A stretch of 64,000 nucleotides of DNA from Aquimarina sp. TRL1 (GTDB lineage: Bacteria; Bacteroidota; Bacteroidia; Flavobacteriales; Flavobacteriaceae). The position numbers and the translations under genes are program-made. Where the stretch lies: assembly GCF_013365535.1 (NCBI RefSeq), contig NZ_CP053590.1:5074501-5138500 (forward strand). The letters are read 5' to 3'. Positions 36,201 through 44,300 of the stretch are shown piece after piece. The number at the start of each line of letters is the position of its first letter. Position 1 is the first letter of the stretch. A model generated the notes under the pieces. The model was not told where the DNA came from. It saw only the letters and a list, made by a program, of their open reading frames with translations, and made no database searches.

Positions 36201-37372
36201 CGACGCGCTACTTCTCCAGCTGATGAATATAACCAATCCAATCCGGCATATAAATAGTCCATTCCGGTATAAGCATACTCTGTAACAGTCTCATACGCCT
36301 CCAACACATCATCATTGATCCCCAGTGTTTCTCCTACTTCATATATTCCATCTGCAACTGCATCTACTGTATCATCATACAAACCGGATACTGTATCCAA
36401 ACCATCCTCTACGAAATCAGGCACCCCAAATTCCGGTAATTCGAATCGCTGAATAGTATCAGCACTACTTGCTCCCTGCTGTATTGTATGCGTTAATTCA
36501 TGCGCTAGTAAATGTTTTCCACTGGTCGTATCTGGATTATATTTCCCTTCATTAAAATAGATGTCATTACCATTGGTAAAAGCCTGTGCTCCTAATTCCT
36601 TATTCATTTCTATAGCAGTACTATCTGTATGAATATTAACATTACTGAAATCAGCTCCAAAGCCTGACTCCATCTCCTCTTGTGTTTTTTTATCCAGTTT
36701 ACCTCCCTTCCCCTTTGTATTATTCAGGCGGGATTCCAGACTATTTTCGGATTGAAGTGCTCCCAATGCATTGCTAACAATAACATTCGGGTCCGTGGTG
36801 ACCAACTCCTGCCGCTGGACAGGTGCTTTTTCCTCACAATCACATTTCTTCTGAATAGGTATTAGTTTCTGACTTTCTATCTCATAAGATTTATTTGTCT
36901 CAACAATATTCGTTTCTTCTTGTTTCTGAACAGTTTCTTCTTTCTCACAGGCTTCACATTTTTTTTGAATAAGTGCTTCTTCCTCTTCTCCTTTATTTTG
37001 AACCACAGGAGGAGGGATGATTTCCTTTTTCTGTACTTGCTCCTGTTCACAAGCTTCACATTTTTCTTGTATGATTTCTTCTTCTGTTTCTTTTAGCTGA
37101 ATTCCTGTGGTTATAGAAGCAGCCAGGGGTTTTTCCTGTATCTGTTCTTCTCTTGATTGTATCGTTGGTACAGGGCTAAAAAAAGGGGGGCTTTGCTGAT
37201 TGCTTTTTGCTACTATCTGATCTGCCATGTGATCTGCTTCTACCTCATACTTGTCTCCTGATTTACCTACACTCAATTTGGGTTGGATAAACGGTGTTTC
37301 TTTTTCTCCCAGTACGTGAGTTGGACGCTGGTGTCCTGCTGTTGTGGATGTATGTGAAGTAGCTTTAAACAT
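33263..37372 (-). CDS. DUF4157 eCIS effector with PLA2-like and nucleotidyltransferase-like domains
   Basis: 1369 residues. Layout: N-terminal tag FIQPKLSVGKSGDKYEVEAD (28-47); repeats with CEACE (105-109, 139-143) and KKCDCEE (176-182); DUF4157 (about 215-300) with HELTH at 291-295, the usual marker of eCIS cargo; a Gly/Ile/Val-rich beta region (about 425-640); a Cys-rich domain whose CREHDAAFD (751-759) resembles the phospholipase A2 His-Asp active site (His754, Asp755); a helical region; and a C-terminal domain with GSLARG (1204-1209), DVD (1226-1228) and FDVVLR (Asp1292), the three-acid pattern of minimal nucleotidyltransferases. No signal peptide. The LRR gene follows at once. Toxic activity is inferred. 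Confidence 0.85.
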   Translation of the reverse strand: MFKATSHTSTTAGHQRPTHVLGEKETPFIQPKLSVGKSGDKYEVEADHMADQIVAKSNQQSPPFFSPVPTIQSREEQIQEKPLAASITTGIQLKETEEEIIQEKCEACEQEQVQKKEIIPPPVVQNKGEEEEALIQKKCEACEKEETVQKQEETNIVETNKSYEIESQKLIPIQKKCDCEEKAPVQRQELVTTDPNVIVSNALGALQSENSLESRLNNTKGKGGKLDKKTQEEMESGFGADFSNVNIHTDSTAIEMNKELGAQAFTNGNDIYFNEGKYNPDTTSGKHLLAHELTHTIQQGASSADTIQRFELPEFGVPDFVEDGLDTVSGLYDDTVDAVADGIYEVGETLGINDDVLEAYETVTEYAYTGMDYLYAGLDWLYSSAGEVARRLVESLGGVIMITSGGLIITFPKICPIEAEDFDIDIDAQEGEAKVPIFGIPIGPGVLTGEIGVKGVFDPAMNLQLGPFCLEGAQLVINPLSGNYTARGSVSATAAVSVGAEARAGLLGELSYIGVIVVGGVPVPIEIPLIGLEGGIAGLGRAIGIGEIEIGGNIGYSGGSFIAGAFEQLNLGLAGDLFLGAYGQMNILGENFCRLYWEPLAWHGDIGAFFNIAAGIVIGPSSSAYAYASASLGRFPFDQFDLILSRKGFSDDCPIKDKLCKLLEALHLLPSQNGGVWSDTGSYGPGSRLTGPLEVYEKAPPGRASGAECRGACGPDCETCTSHSTYRYTDPVSGETWEYTNFQDCDTHEGCREHDAAFDWAADKKGEIGKWAIIMPWHMAANIECTCDYPAGNCFAWVAGLPPYDGKMYFADTARKISGGGTGPGHGGTQPGNTPDCEGYTGGPPFGSDEVIGIPGGDFYHYSAAPVSGEFTVVPGYDRWTDYLTNCSAEAHAATGVPEPAIQYVTIVSGSDAALFIDTGQFNERHTTSVIYGVNYPYRHYNNHTAIPESCYTTFRLTIFTPDCSLSGGGATPSGDEQQDLERCDRHELPPEFCDDLYNRVIERFGNRDRDLEFDPDGPLEGHRFPDDAPIMERFRQSYNRLDSWNTYIATYHQDWFGEFTQTFQVEERRTEWMSAIKEETKEFKKRFRDIDNRDPEGERRRFEEGILQDYEERIDQMVQEIAQWYKTRSGSQESIEEIIERVHQEGTVLWRAAWRATILAVNRVLSRIWPPAKAALESWIGQEQGRHPNVDLSGSISDIDYIGSLARGFKSPSKQFVRFNPDNFDVDAFLVAPPLSKWAINFAPEKDEPDFIDKGRIWGRSSGIDRLISFADLAHTEFSTIEGYDQEEIFDVVLRTPPTPEQDRNRTGSDRLYEVREQLSPERYSELLQELQQAGLMMTDEEGRLLLREDLNEEEFNTFVQIIERYEQ

Positions 37373-37516
37373 ATATTAAATGTATTAGGCTCACAGGATG
37401 AGCATATTATTATGGCATACTGAAGACTAAACCATTCCCTCTATAATTGGGGTTTTCATCCTTCGAGACTTGTTGTGTTCATTTTCTCTATAACGCTTCA
37501 TATATTCATAGTTTAG

Positions 37517-37969
37517 TCATTTATTTACTGCTTTCTGTTTCCAATAACTGGTATAAAAATCAACTGCTTTGACAAGGGGGACTACGATCCCTTTCTTAGC
37601 TATTTCCTGCTGATATGCATGACTATCAGTAAAATACTCTATCTTTTTTTCGGGGTAATCTATCACATACCATGCTTTTGTCATTTTACTATCCAGGTAT
37701 ACACTCGATACATATCCTACCAGTATAGAATCTGTTATTCCAACTGCTTCTACATGCATTCTTTTCACTCCTTTTTTAAAAGAGTTGACAGCCAGAAACC
37801 AACTGTCTTCATCCGCAGATATTAACTCTATAGGTTCTAATAAAGGAACCCTGTAGAGATCGTTTATCTTTCTGGTATCATAAAAATGATTGGTATTGGT
37901 TTGCTTATTCATACAACTACTTAGTATTAGGGTTGTTAGTATTATTCGTTTGAAAATGTTTCTGTCCAT
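37517..37969 (-). CDS. Small lipoprotein downstream of the second DUF4157 protein
   Basis: 150 residues with a lipobox (LTTLILSSC, Cys19) and otherwise soluble. I recognise no family. Its start overlaps the 3' end of the 497-aa DUF4157 gene by 28 nt, so it is translationally coupled. A membrane-anchored partner placed after a suspected effector fits an immunity protein against a toxin acting in the periplasm, but this is context-based. 144 nt of non-coding DNA separates it from the large effector gene. Confidence 0.72.
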   Translation of the reverse strand: MDRNIFKRIILTTLILSSCMNKQTNTNHFYDTRKINDLYRVPLLEPIELISADEDSWFLAVNSFKKGVKRMHVEAVGITDSILVGYVSSVYLDSKMTKAWYVIDYPEKKIEYFTDSHAYQQEIAKKGIVVPLVKAVDFYTSYWKQKAVNK

Positions 37970-39435
37970 TCTGCACGTGTTTGTAGGTTAAGGTTTCCTC
38001 CTGCTAATGTATGATAGAGGAATCCTGTAACTTCTGAAATATTATTATAGGCTTCTGAGCGACCTTCTGAAGGACTGAGGTCTAATCTATCATTGAGGTG
38101 ATAGGTTATTCGTACAGCTCCATCCGGACTTACTTCTGCCCAGTAACGAACTGTCGCATTCCTAAGTGCCCAGGTGAGTTCATTTCCTGCAACTTGCCAG
38201 GTTTCGCGATGTAGTAACGGATTATCATCTCCCGTACTGGACCAACTCTCATTACTGGAAGTCCAACGGTTTCCTCCAAACCCTACAAGTTCTCTACCTG
38301 TGATATAAAATGCTGTTTCTCCATATCGTTCATCTTGTCGCACTGCCTGTAAAATTTCCTGTTGCGTAGCTAACATATCAGGGTCTGTTCTTATTTTTTC
38401 CAAAATCTGTCCCCGCAGGTTTACAACATTGTAGTTTAGTAGTGACATTGCTCCCAATTCAGGTAAACTGTTAGCTGTTGCCATAGAGAGCTCCTGCTCT
38501 GGAATGACTCCTTGAGTTTCATCTCCAAAAGTCCATCCGGTGGCTCCTCTTACTTCGGGATAGCTATTAAAGGAATCGAAATCACTGATTCTTTGATTTG
38601 CATCATTGGCAACCTGATCAAAATCGACTAATTCCTGACTGACATATCCCGTCTTTCGTTCCCCATTGAACATAAAACTTACATACAGCCAATTTCCCAC
38701 ATTTGATTTCACCTCTACTTTTGTTCCTCTTGGAATGTTCATTATAAAGTCTGTATGTCTTGGTTGTCCCCGCAAAGAAGCGCTCCATGTATTAGCAATA
38801 ATCCCAGACCAGGGATACGTATCCTGCATATGTCGCTGAACCTTCTGTTGTACCATTCCTTTTTGTTGGAGGGTATGGGTTAGTTCGTGTGCCAGCAGAT
38901 GCTTTCCTTTTTTAGTTTCTGGATTGTAGTTCCCCGTATTAAAATAGATATCATTGCCATGTGTAAATGCTTGCGCCCCGATCTCCTGATTCATTTGAGC
39001 AGCTTTGTTATCTGTATGAATTTGTACCTGACTAAAATCTGCTCCAAAACCAGCTTCCATTTCTGATCGTGTCTTATTCTCTAATTTTTGTCCTCCCATT
39101 CCCTTATTTAAACGGCTTTCCAAACCGGGAGTCCCTTGTGATGGCTGATCTGATTTTGCCTGGATCTCCTGTTCTTCTTCTTTCCGTTGTATCGCTGCTT
39201 CCTCCTCACAGTCGGTACATTTTGCCTGAACTGTTTCCTCCTCTACCGGCATTTCTTTTTTCTGTACCACGGCTGGCTCCGAAGATTTATTGACAATGGT
39301 ATCTGCCATTTGATCAGCTTCTACTTCATAAGCATCTCCAGGAGTTCCTATAGTCAACTTAGGTTGTATTTTAGGTCCTATAAAAGGAGTATTGCTTCCT
39401 TTTTTGTTTTTTTTATGTTGTTTTAGAAATCTCAT
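37942..39435 (-). CDS. DUF4157 eCIS effector with SH3-like domain and unassigned C-terminus
   Basis: 497 residues. The N-terminal tag IQPKLTIGTPGDAYEVEAD (23-41) matches that of the 1369-aa effector; one CTDCEEE repeat (73-79) follows. DUF4157 spans about 105-195 with HELTH at 183-187. An SH3b-like domain (about 206-272) shows SLRGQPRHTDFIMNIPRGTK and GWLYVS-type strands ending in KTGYVSQE, suggesting cell-wall or protein binding. The last 200 residues are unassigned and contain WAEVSPDGAVRITYHLNDR and GFLYHTLAGGN. It sits directly after the tape measure gene. Cargo status is inferred from DUF4157 and position. Confidence 0.85.
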   Translation of the reverse strand: MRFLKQHKKNKKGSNTPFIGPKIQPKLTIGTPGDAYEVEADQMADTIVNKSSEPAVVQKKEMPVEEETVQAKCTDCEEEAAIQRKEEEQEIQAKSDQPSQGTPGLESRLNKGMGGQKLENKTRSEMEAGFGADFSQVQIHTDNKAAQMNQEIGAQAFTHGNDIYFNTGNYNPETKKGKHLLAHELTHTLQQKGMVQQKVQRHMQDTYPWSGIIANTWSASLRGQPRHTDFIMNIPRGTKVEVKSNVGNWLYVSFMFNGERKTGYVSQELVDFDQVANDANQRISDFDSFNSYPEVRGATGWTFGDETQGVIPEQELSMATANSLPELGAMSLLNYNVVNLRGQILEKIRTDPDMLATQQEILQAVRQDERYGETAFYITGRELVGFGGNRWTSSNESWSSTGDDNPLLHRETWQVAGNELTWALRNATVRYWAEVSPDGAVRITYHLNDRLDLSPSEGRSEAYNNISEVTGFLYHTLAGGNLNLQTRAEWTETFSNE

Positions 39436-39542
39436 CGCTTATTATTTTACTCACTAAGTGAGATGTAAATGCTCCGATACTTGTTTCGAAATATTTTTCA
39501 GTAGTTTCCTTAGAATGCCTAGTGAACCTGTCCCTAATTTGT

Positions 39543-41369
39543 TTACCATTCCACAAAAATTAACTTATCAATCCACGGAAGCCTGATGATTGAACGGTTC
39601 CACGGTAACTTGTCTAATAAAATATCCTGCGCTTTTCTCTCTACTATCAGTCTGTATTTATCACTGGTATCTAGTATCAATTTTCCATTTCGTTGAATAA
39701 ATCCTTCTCTTAATCCATCTACAGAAGTGCTTTTCAATACCCCCCAATGCGAAATCACACTTTTGATTAGCGCATCGGCTTCTCTTTTCATTTCCTCCGG
39801 AATCACTAATTCCCTTTTGATAGGAGTGTTCACACAGAAACCACATAAAAACTTAGCCAGTAGCATCTCACTTTCCAAAACCTGTTCTTTTCCGGTGGCT
39901 AGGTAATGTAACAGATGTACTGCCAGACTTTTTTCTTTATCAGCTATCACAGGGGCTTTCTCATGAATGATGCCCGTAGCTCTGAAAAGAGATTCTATAA
40001 ATGGGTGTACTAATACCAACCCTGCTGTAGCTGTATACCATACCACATCCGTAACTGTATTATCCGGTTGAGAAGGAAATTCACTCCTAATTTCCGACCT
40101 GTTTTTCTCCTGCAACATATTCCTCTTCTTCGTTTGTCTTACTACAACCTCTGGAACATGAGAAACTGTTATCTTCCTGATAGAAGTAGTTTCTAACTCA
40201 AATTGTTTTTGCAGCTTGTTTTGGTAGCTGCTTTCTATAGCCGTTATTTCTTCTTCTATTCTTTTAACAACATTGTGTTCTCTAAATAATGTTGTTACAA
40301 TTTCCTTGATTTCTGATAGGGTACATGGTTCGTTTCTACTTGACAAAAAGTGATGTATTTGTGAGATATCCTTAAGAGGGAAACAAGACAATATTACTTC
40401 TTCCGCTACAGCTGATGTAGCTGTATTATATTTCCTTATTCCGATAAATACTTTCGTTACCTTTTGTTTATACTCCTTTATGATATTACTGGCAATATCC
40501 TTTCTTATAGAAGTAGTTACAGAGGAACCTTCTAATTGTTTTTTTATTTTGGTGAAGAGTTCGCTCTTAGTTAAATGTATTACTTTCCCCTCTCCCAAAG
40601 CATTCACAACTTCCTGAAGTAATGCTTCTTTACCTGCTTTCTTCTTGTGCCAAAACACCTGATAGCGTTCCCAAAAGCGTTTTAAAGGAGATCCTGATGC
40701 TGTCTCATAAAGATGTTCTGCCAATAATGCCTCTATAAAATCTTTTTGCCATTGAGTTGTTACAAAGGTGTTTTTTATCGCTGAATAAAACGTGGTTGTC
40801 AACTGAGGAGAAAGTTGTAACACTCCGGATAGCAGCTTCCATTTTTCCTGTATTGAAAGTTGATAATCCAGTCGTTTTCTCACAATATCGTCTTTCATCA
40901 TTTGCTTTAGAATGTGCGCATCTTTTACTGAGAATCGCATAGCTGTCCAATATTTCTGATTCAGGAATTCCCCTTTTTCAGAATGGTCCCACCAGGGAGT
41001 CCTTCCTGTTTTTAAAAAGAAAAACAAAGCATCTTTTTTTGTGTCTTTTATAGAAATCTCAAGCTTTCTTTTTTCTTGTATGCCTTCATTTTTCATTGTT
41101 TGTAATCGTTGTCCTAATGCTTTTACAAGCTGCAACTGGCACTGCATAGTATCCCGAATTGCTACCTTTTCGAGTACTAGTTGTACTGTATCAAATCTCA
41201 TAACTCCCTTGACAGTGCTCCCCATACTATCCAAATAAGTCTGTACTGCCGGAATTAGCTGCTCTTTGACCAATACATCGACTTCCTTCTGAAGCACATA
41301 TGCTCTGGATGCCTCTGATGTGGTTACCTCTACAACTAATTTCTGTATGATATGAGTCGATGGATTCAT
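39543..41369 (-). CDS. eCIS tape measure protein (Afp14-like)
   Basis: 608 residues. The N-terminus HIIQKLVVEVTTSEASRAYVLQKEV, with VKEQLIPAVQTYLDSM following, is typical of the contractile injection system tape measure family, as is the C-terminal block TAGLVLVHPFIESLFRATGI ... AVHLLHYLATGKEQVLE ... LLAKFLCGF. Such proteins set tube length inside the lumen. The middle (about 100-400) is mostly helical with many Lys and Glu. It overlaps the 1590-aa gene upstream by 4 nt and precedes the first effector gene. Confidence 0.88.
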   Translation of the reverse strand: MNPSTHIIQKLVVEVTTSEASRAYVLQKEVDVLVKEQLIPAVQTYLDSMGSTVKGVMRFDTVQLVLEKVAIRDTMQCQLQLVKALGQRLQTMKNEGIQEKRKLEISIKDTKKDALFFFLKTGRTPWWDHSEKGEFLNQKYWTAMRFSVKDAHILKQMMKDDIVRKRLDYQLSIQEKWKLLSGVLQLSPQLTTTFYSAIKNTFVTTQWQKDFIEALLAEHLYETASGSPLKRFWERYQVFWHKKKAGKEALLQEVVNALGEGKVIHLTKSELFTKIKKQLEGSSVTTSIRKDIASNIIKEYKQKVTKVFIGIRKYNTATSAVAEEVILSCFPLKDISQIHHFLSSRNEPCTLSEIKEIVTTLFREHNVVKRIEEEITAIESSYQNKLQKQFELETTSIRKITVSHVPEVVVRQTKKRNMLQEKNRSEIRSEFPSQPDNTVTDVVWYTATAGLVLVHPFIESLFRATGIIHEKAPVIADKEKSLAVHLLHYLATGKEQVLESEMLLAKFLCGFCVNTPIKRELVIPEEMKREADALIKSVISHWGVLKSTSVDGLREGFIQRNGKLILDTSDKYRLIVERKAQDILLDKLPWNRSIIRLPWIDKLIFVEW

Positions 41370-44300
41370 TCTTTTCCTTTTAGTATATCCAGTACTTTCT
41401 TCATTGTCACACGACTTGTAATTGCCTTGGAAAAGGTGTCCATTTTAATGGTTCCCGATGGTCTGAATACAGGATTCGCTCTCAACGCAGTCATAGGTGT
41501 ATTGGTAGAAATAATGTCTAATTTTCGCAATAATGCAGCTATCGTATTTTCGACCTCTTTAAGGTCTACATCTGCACATTGAGTAACCATAGTAGCTAAT
41601 CTGTACAGCAGCTCCATAGCGGATTTAAAAAAGTTTTTATCCTGTGTTGTTTTTATCGTATCGGTTGTCCAGTCTCCATCTGCCGCCAAAAAGGTATTAA
41701 ATCGATCTATAGCTGTAGTACTATTGACTGGTTCATAGAGGTTCTGATTTTCTTCTCTGGAAAAAAATGCATACTCTTCTACAATGCGATTCACCAATTG
41801 TTTCAATATCGGATTGGTACTGGTCAACTGTCCGTCTTTTACCATTTTTTGAAGAAGCTGATGCATTAGCCGCACCATCCCGAATTGGTTTTCTTCACAA
41901 CTTATTTTATGTATATCGATCACTTCTGTAATTACCTGATCACACTCTACATTTGTTCCTGCACTACTTCCTACAGTTAGAGTGAGTTCTACAAAAGCTG
42001 CAGGAATTTCTTCTCTACTCCAGCTAACCACATGATTCCTAATCACTAAACCACTAGCGTCCAACACATTGTTGTTTCCATCTCTTAAAACGATATCCCA
42101 GTGATATGTCCAGTTTGCCTCTGGAGGTGTAGTTGCAGCGATGACAAAACTGGCTGCATTAGCCGTATAAAAAACAGTTGCATCTGGTATCGAATGCACT
42201 GTCACGAATACTCCTGAGGGATTTCCATCTACTGTAAAATTAACAGTTCCAGTACTGGCTGTTGAAGGTACAAAGCCTTGTTGACCGTTTCGGGTTACAA
42301 CGCCTTCCCCATCAATAGTGACCGTACTCCCATCTGGAGTGATGGTAAACGGATAGAACCGCTTATCGTCCTCACAGAAATCTTCTTCTGATAATGAGAT
42401 TACTACTGAATCTTCTCTAAGTACCTGCACAGGAATTTTGACATTGAGAAGAGGGGCTATTATACAAGGGACTCCTGTTACCTCCAGATCGACAGCCAGA
42501 CTTATCTGACTGGCAGTTTGGGTTTCTAATCCTGTAAATGTATGAGTAATCTGTTTCCCTTTTTTCGGATTAGCGGTTCCTACATTCCAGGAATATTCAA
42601 ATAAATCCTCATTAAAATCATTATTATTACTGATACCGAGATCTACTGTTACTTCTGTATCTCCTTGTTGTACTACCAGTGGGTTGGGTGAAAACTTTAT
42701 ACCAACTTCTGGTTTCTTCCGTACGGTTAATTTTGCACTTACAGTTTCTCCTGCTACTGTAAAACCGATTTCCTGATCAAAGGCTATAAAATTAGATGGA
42801 TGAATTAAGATATCCGTCCCATCTATAGTGATCTCTGTGATCGGATCTGCTATAGCAATGGTTGCTTCTGCCGGACTAGGGATTGTTCCTATTACACGAG
42901 GTTCAGAGGTGCTTGTGTCTAAACATATTTCGGTTTCCAAAAGTGTTAAATCTACTGCTATAGGCCCCTCAAAATTGATCTGAGTACTTGCTTCCATCGT
43001 ACAGATCCCATTCGTCATTTCCAGATGAGTGGTCATGCTATTCGATTCATTAACCGGAAGCGAAAACTCTTTGGTTAATACTCCATCTGAATTAGGTGAT
43101 TCAGTACTACTCTCTTCATTTCCAAAGGTCCATCTATAGGCAATCGTCTCTCCTAACTGATCTCCGGAAAGAGTATAGATAACTCTTGCCCGGCTTCTTA
43201 TTTCATCTAAATATTGTACGGTATGTGATAATCCTATGGCTGGTTTCTTATATACTTTTATCACACAATCAGTTACCTGATCATTCACGGTAAACGTAAT
43301 TTCTTTTCCATATAAACCAGGGCTTACCAAAGTCGGATCAAAAACAAACTTAGCATCATCATTTCTTCGTACACCTCCATTCTCCCCCAAAGATACTACT
43401 GCTTTGACAATACCTTCAGTAGGTTGTACTTCGAATAAAAGAGGTTGAGTATCTTCATCAAGGCATACATGTGCTGCCGGTAATCTCAGGGATACAGGAG
43501 GAGCCGGAACAATAAAGTTAACAGGGCTGCAGTCACTACAGCACAGATAAGGCAATGAAAAATCTGCCACGACTGTATTTGCTGCAATATCATAATAAGG
43601 AGCTATGGTAACATCCTCTATACGTCCTACTATATTGTGTAGTGTTCTTGCTACCTCTTCTTTTGTCAATGCATTATTAGACAAGGTATTGATACGAGTC
43701 ACCATTTCTTCTACTTCTCTAGCTACACTGGCTTTTGTTCGGGTTTCTTCTGCCCGCAATAATGGTCTCGGATATTTTTTTCTCTTTTCTTTTCCTTTAT
43801 ACACTAATACAAATGTTCCTCCTGGCACTACACCTCCGGTATGTTCTAAACCGGGATGTCTTTCGATAAACTTAGCGAGTGACTTGCTTTCTAATATTTT
43901 AAGTTTTCGTTTTTCTATTTCTTTTCTTAGCACATTAATCTTTTCTGCAGCACAACAGTTAAGCGTCAACTGATCCAGCAATAATGTTACTCTTGATTCA
44001 TACCCTTTTCGTTTGTAAACAGTATTCTTTTTGTGTAATGCTGTATGTAATCTTTTTTGGTAGTTTTCTACCAAATCACATAATTCTTTGGTCGCTTTTG
44101 CAAACTGACGGAGCCTGCTTTCACTGATTTCCGAAACATCGGTAGGAATGGCTTTTTCTACTGCATCAACATATACAATTAGTCGATATGGGTATACAAT
44201 GGATACTGCCTTTGTATCCTCATCTAATTGCTGAATCTCTGCCATATTTTTTACTTTGTCATCAATTGCTTTGACAATAGTTTCTGCTTCTCTGTCAGGA

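Noticed and set aside
36490..36510. HELTH in the DUF4157 proteins as proof of an active metalloprotease
   Set aside because: HExxH is present in both, but DUF4157 is known mainly as an eCIS cargo marker; activity is not established, so it was not called a protease.
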